DNA of 64,000 bases, from contig BOKS01000005.1 in assembly GCA_016861105.1 (NCBI GenBank), forward strand, positions 1-64,000, given 5' to 3'. The position numbers were made by a program, and so were the translations under genes. Under the pieces are notes generated by a model. The model saw only the letters and a program-made list of their open reading frames with translations, had not been told where the DNA came from and did no database searches. The stretch comes from Betaproteobacteria bacterium (GTDB lineage Bacteria > Pseudomonadota > Gammaproteobacteria > Burkholderiales > Casimicrobiaceae). Each line of letters begins with the position of its first letter. The stretch's first letter is position 1. Shown here in pieces: positions 46,403 through 55,972 of the stretch.

Positions 46403-47260
46403 TCAGCCGAAGCGGCCGGTGATGTAGTCCTCGGTCTCCTTGCGGCCCGGCTTGAAGAAGATCGTGTCGGTCCGGTCGAACTCGATGAGCTCGCCGAGGT
46501 ACATGTACGCCGTGTAGTCGGACACGCGGGCCGCCTGCTGCATGTTGTGCGTGACGATCAGGATCGTGACCCGCTTCTTGAGCTCGCTGATCAGCTCCTC
46601 GATGCTCGCGGTGGCGATCGGGTCGAGCGCCGAGGTCGGCTCGTCGAACAGCAGGATCTCCGGGTCGGTCGCGAGCGCGCGCGCGATGCACAGCCGCTGC
46701 TGCTGACCGCCGGAGAGGTTCGAGCCGACCTCGTTCAGCCGCTGCTTGACCTCGTCCCACAGCGCCGCCCCGCGCAGCGACTCCTCCACCTTGTCGTCGA
46801 GGTGGTTCTTGTTGGTCACGCCGCGAACCCGCAGGCCGTAGGCCACGTTCTCGTAGATCGACTTCGGGAAGGGATTCGGCTTCTGGAACACCATGCTGAC
46901 CCGCATCCGCACCTCGATCGGGTCCACGTCGTCGGCGAGCAGGTTCGTGTTGTCCGGGTGCAGCACGATCGCACCCTCGTAGCGGTTGCCCGGGTAGAGG
47001 TCGTGCATCCGGTTGAAGCAGCGCAGGAACGTCGACTTCCCGCAGCCGGAGGGCCCGATCAGCGCGGTGACCCGGTGCTCGTGCACCGGCATCGTGATCG
47101 CGTTCAGCGCCTTGAAGCCGTTGCCGTAGTGGAACGACAGGTCGCGGCTCTCGGCCTTCAGCGGCGGCGGCGGCGAGGCGTCGGGCGTCAGGCCGGCGGC
47201 GCCGGGCCGGGCGCTGCCGAGCATGGTCGCGTGCGTCGTCGCTTGCGTTCGGGCTTCCAT
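46403..47260 (-). CDS. pstB: Phosphate ABC transporter ATP-binding protein PstB
   Basis: 285-residue ATPase. Walker [10 protein letters not shown], the Q-loop in [19 protein letters not shown], signature [10 protein letters not shown] and Walker [13 protein letters not shown] are present. An N-terminal extension of about 35 residues is not conserved; a start nearer the domain is possible. Confidence 0.96.
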   Translation of the reverse strand: MEARTQATTHATMLGSARPGAAGLTPDASPPPPLKAESRDLSFHYGNGFKALNAITMPVHEHRVTALIGPSGCGKSTFLRCFNRMHDLYPGNRYEGAIVLHPDNTNLLADDVDPIEVRMRVSMVFQKPNPFPKSIYENVAYGLRVRGVTNKNHLDDKVEESLRGAALWDEVKQRLNEVGSNLSGGQQQRLCIARALATDPEILLFDEPTSALDPIATASIEELISELKKRVTILIVTHNMQQAARVSDYTAYMYLGELIEFDRTDTIFFKPGRKETEDYITGRFG

Positions 47261-47264
47261 CGTC

Positions 47265-48194
47265 TCACCACTTGATGTTCTTGCGCAGGCGGTAGCGCAG
47301 CCAGATCGCGAGGCCGTTCATCGCGAGGGTCATGAACACGAGGATCGTGCCGGCGGCAGCGGCGTTCGCGTGGAACGCCGGGTCCGGCCGGCTCGTCCAG
47401 TTGAACATCTGGATCGGCATCACCGTGAACGGCGCCTTCAGCCACTCGAAGGACAGGAACGGGAACTCGGCGCCGACCGGCGCGGGAGGCAGGAAGGCGA
47501 TGAACGTCAGCGCGCCGATCGTGATGATCGGCGCCGTCTCGCCGATCGCGCGCGACATGCCGATGATCACGCCGGTCAGGATGCCCGGCATCGAGTACGG
47601 GATGATGTGGTCCTTGACGGTCTGCCACCGCGTGGCGCCGACGGCGTACGCCCCTTCGCGGATCATCGCCGGGATCGCGCGGATCGCCTCGCGCGTGGCG
47701 ACGATGACGACGGGCAGGATCAGCAGCGCGAGCGTGAGGCCCGCGGTCTGCACGCTCTGGCCGAGCCCGAAGGCGTAGACGAACAGCCCCAGGGCGAGCA
47801 GGCCGTACACGATCGACGGCACGCCGGCGAGGTTGGTGATGTTGATCTCGATGACGTCGGTGACCCAGTTCTTGGGCGCGTACTCCTCGAGATAGATGCC
47901 GGCCGACACGCCGAGCGGCACCGCGACCGCGGCGGTCACGATCATCACGAGGAACGTGCCGACCCACGCCGACAGGATCCCGGCCTGCGCGGCGCGGCGC
48001 GACGGGAACTGGGTGAAGAACTCGGGCCGCAGCCGCCCCCAGCCGTCCAGCAGCATGTCGAGGAACAGCGCGAGGAACGTGGCGAAGCCGATGCCCAGCG
48101 CGATCACGCCCAGCGCGACGAACAGGACGTCCCGGCGCTTCGCCTTCGCGATCAGGCCGCGGATCTGCTCGGGCGTCTGCGCGACGTAGCTCAT
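47265..48194 (-). CDS. pstA: Phosphate ABC transporter permease PstA
   Basis: 309-residue permease with six predicted helices. The EAA-type loop [20 protein letters not shown] couples to PstB, and [16 protein letters not shown] is a PstA landmark. One base separates it from pstC, so translation is probably coupled. Confidence 0.95.
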   Translation of the reverse strand: MSYVAQTPEQIRGLIAKAKRRDVLFVALGVIALGIGFATFLALFLDMLLDGWGRLRPEFFTQFPSRRAAQAGILSAWVGTFLVMIVTAAVAVPLGVSAGIYLEEYAPKNWVTDVIEINITNLAGVPSIVYGLLALGLFVYAFGLGQSVQTAGLTLALLILPVVIVATREAIRAIPAMIREGAYAVGATRWQTVKDHIIPYSMPGILTGVIIGMSRAIGETAPIITIGALTFIAFLPPAPVGAEFPFLSFEWLKAPFTVMPIQMFNWTSRPDPAFHANAAAAGTILVFMTLAMNGLAIWLRYRLRKNIKW

Positions 48195-48195
48195 C

Positions 48196-49152
48196 TCAAT
48201 AGGCCTCCCGGTAGCGCCGACGCATCCAGAAGCCGACCAGGTTGAAGAACAGCGTGAGCAGCAGCAGGGCGAGGCCGGCCGCGAAGATCGTCTGGTAGCC
48301 GACCGAGCCGTGCGGAAGGTCGCCGAGCGCCACCTGCACGATGTACGCCGTGATCGTGGCCGCGGGCTCGAGCGGGTTGAACGTGAGGTTCGGCTGCATG
48401 CCGGCCGCGACCGCCAGGATCATCGTCTCGCCGACCGCCCGCGACACGCCGAGGATGTAGGCGGCGGCGATGCCGGAAACGGCGGCCGGCACGACGACCT
48501 TGAGCGCCGTCTGCAGCCGCGTCGCGCCCATCGCGAAGCTGCCCTCGCGCAGCGCCATCGGCACCGCGCGCATCGCGTCCTCGGAGATCGAGGCCACGTA
48601 CGGCACGATCATGATGCCCATGACGATCCCCGCGGACAGCAGGTTGAAGCCCGGGAGCGATGGGATCAGCTTCTGGAGCAGCGGCGTGACGAACAGCAGC
48701 GCGAAGTAGCCGTAGACGATCGTCGGCACGCCCGAGAGCAGCTCGAGGACCGGCTTCGCGATCTCGCGGGCGCGCGGCGACGCGAACTCGGAGAGGTAGA
48801 TCGCTATCGTCGTCCCCAGCGGGATCGCGACCAGCAGCGCCACGGCGGAGCTGGTGATCGTGCCCGACAGCAGCACGCTGATGCCGTAGTGGGCGTCGGC
48901 GAACAGCGGCGTCCACTGCGTGTCGGTGAGGAACTGCCACAGCGGCACGTGGCTGAAGAAGACGAGGCTCTCCTTCACCAGGATGTAGACGATGCCGGCC
49001 GTGGTGAACACCGACACGAACGCCGCCAGGAAGAGCAGCGCCTCGATCGCGCGCTCCTTGAGGTTGCGGGAGAACTTCCTGGCGAGGCGCTCGCTGACCA
49101 CTGTCGGCACGGTCGCGCCGACCGGCGCGTCCAAGGCTGAAGCCGACTCCAT
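48196..49152 (-). CDS. pstC: Phosphate ABC transporter permease PstC
   Basis: 318-residue permease with six predicted helices after a 30-residue cytoplasmic N-terminus. YLSEFASPRAREIAKPVLELLSG and the coupling loop AMRAVPMALREGSFAMGATR are typical. A hairpin lies in the 115-base gap after pstS. Confidence 0.95.
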   Translation of the reverse strand: MESASALDAPVGATVPTVVSERLARKFSRNLKERAIEALLFLAAFVSVFTTAGIVYILVKESLVFFSHVPLWQFLTDTQWTPLFADAHYGISVLLSGTITSSAVALLVAIPLGTTIAIYLSEFASPRAREIAKPVLELLSGVPTIVYGYFALLFVTPLLQKLIPSLPGFNLLSAGIVMGIMIVPYVASISEDAMRAVPMALREGSFAMGATRLQTALKVVVPAAVSGIAAAYILGVSRAVGETMILAVAAGMQPNLTFNPLEPAATITAYIVQVALGDLPHGSVGYQTIFAAGLALLLLTLFFNLVGFWMRRRYREAY

Positions 49153-49232
49153 TATAGGCTCCCCGTGTCGACGAAGCGGCGCGCCGGGACGTGCCCGGCC
49201 GCGCCGCGGGTTCCGCTCGCCGGCCGCGGCGA

Positions 49233-49250
49233 TCCCACCCGAAGGCGGGA
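49233..49250 (-). repeat. Small hairpin between pstS and pstC
   Basis: TCCCACC and GGCGGGA pair at six of seven positions around a 4-nt loop, on the mRNA just after pstS. Such hairpins commonly raise expression of the binding protein over the permeases by stabilising the pstS message. Confidence 0.4.
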
Positions 49251-49267
49251 GCGCCGCGCGGAGTGGA

Positions 49268-50266
<999 letters not shown>

Positions 50267-50300
50267 CGGGTCCCCCGTGGGGTGTGTGACGGACCCGCGC

Positions 50301-50306
50301 AGCTTA
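50301..50306 (-). promoter_or_regulatory. Possible -10 of the pst promoter
   Basis: TAAGCT lies 10 bases downstream of the last Pho box, the position expected for a PhoB-activated promoter in which the box replaces the -35. Confidence 0.4.
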
Positions 50307-50316
50307 GGACGCGAAT

Positions 50317-50355
50317 GTGACAGGCCGATGAAGCGCCGATGACGGCCGATGACAG
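50317..50355 (-). promoter_or_regulatory. Tandem Pho boxes upstream of pstS
   Basis: On the minus strand four GTCAT-like half-sites (CTGTCAT, CGTCAT, CTTCAT, CTGTCAC) are spaced 10, 11 and 11 bases. The 11-base repeat is the PhoB recognition pattern. Confidence 0.8.
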
Positions 50356-50574
50356 TCGCGAGGCAGGCCGGGAATGCCTGCGCAATCAGCGCGTTGCGAT
50401 CCGCGTTGCGGTCGCCGCGCGGGCGCGCACCCCGCGGTGCGCGATCCGGCAGAGGAAGCGGGCGCGGATGCGGTGCGCCTCCGATGGAGCAGAATCGGCG
50501 GGAACCTGCGCGGCGCCGACGGCAACGCGATCGCGGCCGCTCGCGCCAGCGCCTCGCAGGCATCCGCCGGCGCG

Positions 50575-50588
50575 TTGACACGTGTCAA
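50575..50588. promoter_or_regulatory. FNR/Anr-type palindrome before cytochrome b561
   Basis: TTGACACGTGTCAA is a perfect 14-base palindrome fitting TTGAC-N4-GTCAA. It ends 61 bases before the cytochrome ATG and shares its half-sites with the box before arrA. Confidence 0.5.
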
Positions 50589-50649
50589 GGCGGTCGCCGG
50601 CCCCCCGGCCGAGCATGGATCGAGGCACCCGGTGACGGCAGGAAGCACC

Positions 50650-51201
50650 ATGGAATTCCGGAACGACGCGCCGCGCTACGACGCGGTGGCGCGGGCGCTG
50701 CACTGGACAGTCGCCGCGCTCGTCCTGCTGCAGATCGCCGGCGGGCTCGTCCTCGAGGAGCTGCCGAGGCGCACGGCCCTGCGCTCGTTCGCCTTCGACG
50801 CGCACGAGTCGGTCGGCGTGCTGGTGATCGCGCTGCTCGCGCTGCGCATCGCCTGGCGCGCGACGCACGCCGCGCCGGTGGACCGCCTCGCCGGCTGGCA
50901 CGCGGTCGCGGCGCGCGCGGCACACGTCGCGCTCTACGTCCTGATGGTCGCCGTGCCGCTGGCCGGCTACGCGATGGTCGACGCGAAGGGCTACGACGTG
51001 GCGGTGTTCGGGTTCGCGGGCCCGGACCTGCTCGCCACCGACGAGGCGCTCGCGAAGCGCCTCGCGGCCCTGCACGAGCGGCTGGCGTGGGCGCTGGTGG
51101 CGCTGGTTGCGGTGCACGTCGCCGCGGCGGCGTGGCATCGCATCGTGCTGCGCGACGACGTGCTGGCGCGGATGCTGCCGCCGCGCGGGCACGCGGCGTA
51201 G
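50650..51201 (+). CDS. cybB: Cytochrome b561
   Basis: 183-residue four-helix membrane diheme cytochrome. Heme-ligand histidines are expected in RALHWT, FDAHESVG, RAAHVALY and the VAVHVAAAAWH helix. RYDAVARALHW begins the domain, so the ATG at 50650 is used. These proteins pass electrons from quinol to other carriers or superoxide. It converges with soeC. Confidence 0.85.
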   Translation: MEFRNDAPRYDAVARALHWTVAALVLLQIAGGLVLEELPRRTALRSFAFDAHESVGVLVIALLALRIAWRATHAAPVDRLAGWHAVAARAAHVALYVLMVAVPLAGYAMVDAKGYDVAVFGFAGPDLLATDEALAKRLAALHERLAWALVALVAVHVAAAAWHRIVLRDDVLARMLPPRGHAA

Positions 51202-51268
51202 CCGTCGCTGCGGCCGGCGCCCGCGGCGCGCGCGGTCGTCCCGGCCGCCACCGGAGCGGACGCCGGCG

Positions 51269-52252
51269 TCAGGTCGTCGGCTCGCCGTGGTAGAGGCGCA
51301 CCGTGTGCCGCGCCTCGGCGAAGAACAGCCAGCGCTCGGCGCCCAGTCCCGCCAGGCAGGCGGCCAGCGCGGCCACGCCGCCGGCCCACTCGCGGACGCC
51401 GAAGGCGAGCCACAGCGCCGGGACCAGCAGCCCGCCGACCCAGAACATGGCCCGCAGCAGCGTCCGGGCCCGCGGCGACACCGCGTAGCCGAACTCGTGC
51501 GTCAGGAACGTCCCGCGCGAATGACCGGCGTCGAGCAGGCGCGCGCGCATCACCGATCCGGGCGGCGGCGGGCGGCGCGGCGCCGGGGCGACGCCGTGCG
51601 GGACGCCGATCGCCTCCTCGAGCGTCAGCCGCTTCGCGTCGCTCGCGAGGTACGCGTAGTAGTCGAGCTTGACGAACGCGGCCGCGAGCAGCAGCAGCGC
51701 CGCGCCGAGCGTCCACGCGGGCGGCACGTCGCCGTACGCGGCGAGCGTGCCGGCGAACAGCACGCCGCCCGAGGCGTGGCCGAGCAGCAGGTAGGCGGCC
51801 GGCACGTGCCGCGTGTGCCACTGGCGGATCGGCTTCAGGCTCGCGTAGATCATCGACGTGCAGTAGAGCGTCAGCCAGGCGAGCGCGACGACTGCCAGCG
51901 CGAGCGGCACGCGCGCCGCGGCGACGGCGTCGTCGAAGAGCATCGCGACGTACAGCGCGGCGCCCGGGACGAAGGCGATCGCGCACAGCGCCTCGCGCGA
52001 CAGCCACGACGTGCGCCAGCGCGCCAGCGAGCGCCACGCGTTGCGCGGGTTGGCGAGGTGCAGCGAGGACGAGGCGAAGCCGGCGGCCGTCAGGGCGAGC
52101 GCGACGGCGCCCGTGCGCGCCAGCACCGCCGGGGCGATCGGCGCGCCGAGCCCGGCCCGGCCGGCGAGGTCGGCGAACGCGACGAGGACGAGCGCGCCCA
52201 GGCCGGCGCCCGAGAGCAGCGTGAAGGCGACGACCGAGAGCGCGGGACGCAT
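51269..52252 (-). CDS. soeC: Membrane anchor subunit, DmsC/SoeC type
   Basis: 327-residue protein with eight to nine membrane helices, heme-free quinone-binding anchor type. FASSSLHLANPRNAWRSLARW and SWLSREALCAIAF are DmsC-family landmarks. It starts 2 bases after the soeB stop. It should transfer electrons from sulfite oxidation into the quinone pool. Confidence 0.85.
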   Translation of the reverse strand: MRPALSVVAFTLLSGAGLGALVLVAFADLAGRAGLGAPIAPAVLARTGAVALALTAAGFASSSLHLANPRNAWRSLARWRTSWLSREALCAIAFVPGAALYVAMLFDDAVAAARVPLALAVVALAWLTLYCTSMIYASLKPIRQWHTRHVPAAYLLLGHASGGVLFAGTLAAYGDVPPAWTLGAALLLLAAAFVKLDYYAYLASDAKRLTLEEAIGVPHGVAPAPRRPPPPGSVMRARLLDAGHSRGTFLTHEFGYAVSPRARTLLRAMFWVGGLLVPALWLAFGVREWAGGVAALAACLAGLGAERWLFFAEARHTVRLYHGEPTT

Positions 52253-52254
52253 CC

Positions 52255-52971
52255 TCAGCGGCCGAGCGCGGCGCGGGCGAGCGCCGCGAGCCTCCCGAGC
52301 GCCGACGCGGGCTCGGCCGCGGAGGCGCGCGACGCCGGTCCGTCGTCGACGACCGGCCGCGGCTGGCGCGGCGGCAGGTACCGGTTCACCGGCCTGTAGC
52401 CCAGCGACTCCAGCAGACCGAACCCGCCGCGCTCGGCGACGAGGACGCTGACGTGCGACTGCGGGTCGTCGAGGTCGCCGTAGTGGCGCGCGTGCGTAGG
52501 GCAGGCGAGCACGCACGCCGGCTGCCGGTCCTCGGGGGGCAGGCGCTCGTCGTGCACGCGGTCGGCGCACAGCGTGCACTTCTTCATCGTGCCGCTCGCC
52601 GCGTCCAGCTCGCGCGCGCCGTACGGGCAGGCCCACGCGCACAGGTTGCAGCCCATGCAGCGCTCCTGGTCGACCAGCACGATGCCGTCCTCGCGCTTGT
52701 ACGAGGCGCCGGTCGGGCAGACGGTAACGCAGGCCGCGTCCTCGCAGTGCAGGCACGACATGGGAACGTTGACCGTCTTCGACTCCGGGTACGCGCCGAC
52801 CTCGTAGTGGCGGATGCGGTTGAACCACACGCCCGACGGGTCGTCGCCGTAGGGGTCGTAGTCGGACAGCGGGCCGCTGATCGCCGAGGCCCCGTTCCAC
52901 TGCTTGCACGCGGTCGCGCACGCGTGGCAGCCCACGCAGGTGTCGAGGTCGATGACCAGGCCGAGCTTCAC
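52255..52971 (-). CDS. soeB: Fe-S subunit of sulfite dehydrogenase, SoeB type
   Basis: 238-residue electron-transfer protein. Four cysteine groups are visible: CVGCHACATAC, CLHCEDAACVTVC, CMGCNLCAWAC and CTLC with ACVLAC. A GTG start at 52971 overlaps the soeA stop in the string GTGA, indicating coupled translation; KLGLVIDLDTCVGC follows immediately. The C-terminal 50 residues are Pro/Ala/Arg-rich. Confidence 0.87.
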   Translation of the reverse strand: MKLGLVIDLDTCVGCHACATACKQWNGASAISGPLSDYDPYGDDPSGVWFNRIRHYEVGAYPESKTVNVPMSCLHCEDAACVTVCPTGASYKREDGIVLVDQERCMGCNLCAWACPYGARELDAASGTMKKCTLCADRVHDERLPPEDRQPACVLACPTHARHYGDLDDPQSHVSVLVAERGGFGLLESLGYRPVNRYLPPRQPRPVVDDGPASRASAAEPASALGRLAALARAALGR

Positions 52972-55838
52972 TTGCGCGACCCCACGGTCCAGCGCAGCAG
53001 CGCAGGCGCCGCCGCCGTCGGGAGCGGCGGAAACGCGGGCGCGCTGCCATCGCCCTGGTGGGCGCAGCGCGTCAGGCGCACGCGCACGTCGTACCACGCG
53101 GCCTGCCCCGTCACCGGGTCGGAGTTCGTCAGCCGGCGGGCGCCGTCGCGCGCGGCGTGCGGCAGGTGCTCGGAGATCAGGTGGTTGAGCAGGAAGCCGG
53201 TCGTCGCCTCGGGCGCGCCGGGGGCGAGTCCCCACGCGCCGGCCTGCTTGCCGATCGCGTTCCACGTCCACACCGTGGACGGCTCGACGCCCTCCATCGT
53301 CCGCACGCGGCAGCGGATGCGCCCGTGCGGCGATGCGAGCCACGCCCACTCGCCGTCGGCGATGCCGTGCGCCGCCGCCGTCGCGACGTTCACGTACAGC
53401 GCGTTGTCGGCCATGATCTGCCGCAGCCACGCGTTCTGCGAGTCCCACGAGTGGTACATCACCATCGGCCGCTGCGTGATCGCCGACAGCGGATACGCGT
53501 CCGCGTCCGTGCGCTCGCCTTCCAGCGGCGGATGCCAGAACGGCAGCGGGTCGAAGTACGTCGCGAGCCGGTGCGCGTCGACGGCGTCCGCCGGCTTCGG
53601 CCCGGCGTAGGTGCCCTCGCCCGCGAGCCGGAACTTCTGCAGAGGCTCGGACCACAGCTGCATCACGATCGGCTCGACCTCGCCGACGAAGCCGGCGCGC
53701 TTCGCGAACTCGAGGTAGCCGCGGTTCGCGAAGCGGTACCACTTCTGCGCGTCGGGCAGGTGGTGCGCGAAGAACGCCTGGTGCTCGACGTAGGCCTCCC
53801 ACTGCCGCGGGTTCGGCTCGCCGACGAACGACTTGCTGCCGTCGGCGCCGCGCCAGCCGGCGAGGAAGCCGATGCCGGGGGCGCGCTCGTAGCGGACGAC
53901 GAAGTCGCGGTAGTCCGCGAACTTGCGCGTGCCGTCCGGCCTGGTGAACGCGGGGAAACCGAGCCGCGACGCGAGCTCGACCAGCACGTCCTGCCACGGG
54001 CGCACGTCGCGGTCCGGCGGCACGATCGGGTGGCGGATCGCGTCGGCGGGCGCGTCCGGCTCGGAGATCGGCCGGTCGAGCAGGCTGATCGCGTCGTGGC
54101 GCTCGAGGTAGGTCGTGTCCGGCAGCACGAGGTCGGCGAACGCGACGGTCTCGCTCGCGAACGCGTCGGCCACGACGACGAACGGGATGCGGTAGCCGCC
54201 GCGCTCGTCCTTCGCGCGCAGCATCTCGCGCGTGTTCGCCGTGTCCATCGCCGAGTTCCACGCCATGTTCGCCATGAACAGCATCAGCGTGTCGATCGGG
54301 TACGGGTCGCCGGCCACCGCGTTGGCGATGACCATGTGCATGAGCCCGTGCGCGGCCAGCGGCGCCTCCCACGAGTACGCGTGGTCGATGCGGATCGGGC
54401 GCCCCTGCGCGTCGATCGCGAGGTCCTCGGGGCGCGTCGGGAACCCGAGCGGGACGCCGCCGAGCGGCGAGTTCGGATGCGGCGGCTGGTTCGCGGGCAG
54501 CTGCCGCGGCGGGATCGGCCTGGGATAGGGCGCGCGCGCGCGGAAGTTGCCCGGTCCGTCGAGCGCGCCGAGCAGCATCTGGATGAAGTGCAGCGCCCGG
54601 CAGGTGTGGAAGCCGTTGCTGTGCGCGGAGATCCCGCGCATCGCGTACATCGCCACCGGGCGCCCGGTGACGCCGTCGTGTTCCCGGCCCCAGACGTCGG
54701 TCCAGCGCACCGGGAGCGTGATCGCCTCGCGGAACGCGACGTGCGCCATCTCGCGCGCGAGGCGGCGGATGGTGTCGGCGGGCACGCCGCAGCGCTCGGC
54801 CACGGCCTCGGGCGCGTACTGCGGATCGAGGTAGCGCTCGGCGGCGAGCTGCAGCGCGGTCTTCGCCTCGCGCCCCGCGTGCGGGCCGTCGGGGATCGTG
54901 TACGTCCCGAACAGCGCCGGCCTGGTGTCGGCCGACACCGCGCCGGTGATCGCGCCGCTCGCCTCGTCGGCCACCAGCGGCCGCCCCTCGCGGTCGCGCG
55001 CGAACAGTCCGTCGTCGCCGGTGCCTGGCGCGCGGAGCACGAGCCACGGCGCGTTGGTGTAGCGCGCGAGGAAGCCGAAGTCGATCGTGCCGTCGGCGAG
55101 CAGCACGTGGACGACGGCGAGCGCGAGCAGCCCGTCGGTGCCGGGCCGGATCGGGATCCACTCGTCGGCGATCGCCGAGTAGCCGGTGCGCACGGGGTTG
55201 ACCGACACGAACTTCGCGCCGCGCCGCTTCAGCTTGTCGAGCCCGATCTTGATCGGGTTGCTGGAGTGGTCCTCGGCGACGCCCCACAGCAGGAAGTACT
55301 TCGCGCGGTCCCAGTCCGGGGCGCCGAACTCCCAGAACGAATAGCCGATCGTGTACAGCCCGGCCGCGGCCATGTTGACCGAGCAGAAGCCGCCGTGCGC
55401 GGCCCAGTTCGGCGTGCCGAACTGCTGCGCCCACAGGCCGGTGAGCGCCTGCATCTGGTCGCGCCCGGTGAAGAACGCGAGCTTGCGCGGATCGCTCGCG
55501 CGGATCGCCGCGAGGCGCGTCGCGAGGAGGTCGAGCGCCTCGTCCCACGAGATCTCGTCGAAGATCCCGGCGCCGCGCTCGGTGCCCGCACGGCGCTTCA
55601 GCGGCCGCGCGAGCTTCGCGGGCGACAGCTGCTTCATGATCCCGGCGCTGCCCTTCGCGCACAGCACGCCCTGGTTCACCGGGTGGCGGCGGTTGCCCTG
55701 GATGAACCGCAGCTCGTCGCCCTGCAGCGTGACCTCGATGCCGCAGCGGCACGCGCACATGTAGCAGGTGCTGTACGCGGTGCGGCGGCCCTCGTGCGGC
55801 TCGGCGGGCAGCGGGCGGCTCTCGGCGGGGACGCTCAT
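52968..55838 (-). CDS. soeA: Molybdopterin subunit of cytoplasmic sulfite dehydrogenase, SoeA type
   Basis: 956-residue DMSO-reductase-family enzyme with no Tat or Sec signal, so cytoplasmic. [4Fe-4S] ligands are Cys25, 28, 32 and 60 (STCYMCACRCG and GVLCAKG). FFTGRDQMQALTGLWAQQFG and GGFCSVNMAAAGLYTIG are SoeA-like blocks. SoeABC oxidises sulfite to sulfate at the inner face of the membrane and reduces quinone. Position next to xsc, which releases sulfite, supports this. A general formate or DMSO reductase annotation is the alternative. Confidence 0.82.
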   Translation of the reverse strand: MSVPAESRPLPAEPHEGRRTAYSTCYMCACRCGIEVTLQGDELRFIQGNRRHPVNQGVLCAKGSAGIMKQLSPAKLARPLKRRAGTERGAGIFDEISWDEALDLLATRLAAIRASDPRKLAFFTGRDQMQALTGLWAQQFGTPNWAAHGGFCSVNMAAAGLYTIGYSFWEFGAPDWDRAKYFLLWGVAEDHSSNPIKIGLDKLKRRGAKFVSVNPVRTGYSAIADEWIPIRPGTDGLLALAVVHVLLADGTIDFGFLARYTNAPWLVLRAPGTGDDGLFARDREGRPLVADEASGAITGAVSADTRPALFGTYTIPDGPHAGREAKTALQLAAERYLDPQYAPEAVAERCGVPADTIRRLAREMAHVAFREAITLPVRWTDVWGREHDGVTGRPVAMYAMRGISAHSNGFHTCRALHFIQMLLGALDGPGNFRARAPYPRPIPPRQLPANQPPHPNSPLGGVPLGFPTRPEDLAIDAQGRPIRIDHAYSWEAPLAAHGLMHMVIANAVAGDPYPIDTLMLFMANMAWNSAMDTANTREMLRAKDERGGYRIPFVVVADAFASETVAFADLVLPDTTYLERHDAISLLDRPISEPDAPADAIRHPIVPPDRDVRPWQDVLVELASRLGFPAFTRPDGTRKFADYRDFVVRYERAPGIGFLAGWRGADGSKSFVGEPNPRQWEAYVEHQAFFAHHLPDAQKWYRFANRGYLEFAKRAGFVGEVEPIVMQLWSEPLQKFRLAGEGTYAGPKPADAVDAHRLATYFDPLPFWHPPLEGERTDADAYPLSAITQRPMVMYHSWDSQNAWLRQIMADNALYVNVATAAAHGIADGEWAWLASPHGRIRCRVRTMEGVEPSTVWTWNAIGKQAGAWGLAPGAPEATTGFLLNHLISEHLPHAARDGARRLTNSDPVTGQAAWYDVRVRLTRCAHQGDGSAPAFPPLPTAAAPALLRWTVGSRK

Positions 55839-55885
55839 CGGAGGAAGGTTGACGCGCTGCGTCCCATGCGCGGCGCCGGGACAGA

Positions 55886-55904
55886 CATCTAGATCATATA
55901 GATG
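55886..55904. promoter_or_regulatory. Palindrome overlapping the soeA -10
   Basis: CATCTA and TAGATG are perfect 6-base arms around a 7-base centre. The AT-rich site covers the putative -10 and is probably a repressor operator. Confidence 0.45.
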
Positions 55905-55921
55905 AGTCGCGATTCCGGCAA
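55893..55921 (-). promoter_or_regulatory. Promoter for soeABC
   Basis: On the minus strand TTGCCG (55916-55921) and TATGAT (55893-55898) are 17 bases apart. It lies in the 134-base gap between xsc and soeA, giving soeABC its own start in addition to any read-through from xsc. Confidence 0.5.
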
Positions 55922-55972
55922 TCGCCACGGTCGCGGGCGCCCCGCCGCGATCCCGCTGCGTCGTGCGGCCCG

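Larger units (their letters stand above)
50267..50649. other. Divergent regulatory region between pstS and cytochrome b561
   Basis: 383 bases without a convincing gene. It carries tandem Pho boxes for pstS (50317-50355) and an FNR-type palindrome (50575-50588) facing the cytochrome gene. Confidence 0.65.

Noticed and set aside
52255-55758. 1167-residue frame suggesting an N-terminally extended soeB
   Set aside because: The upstream part is an out-of-frame reading of soeA; the GTG at 52971 overlaps the soeA stop and begins the ferredoxin domain.
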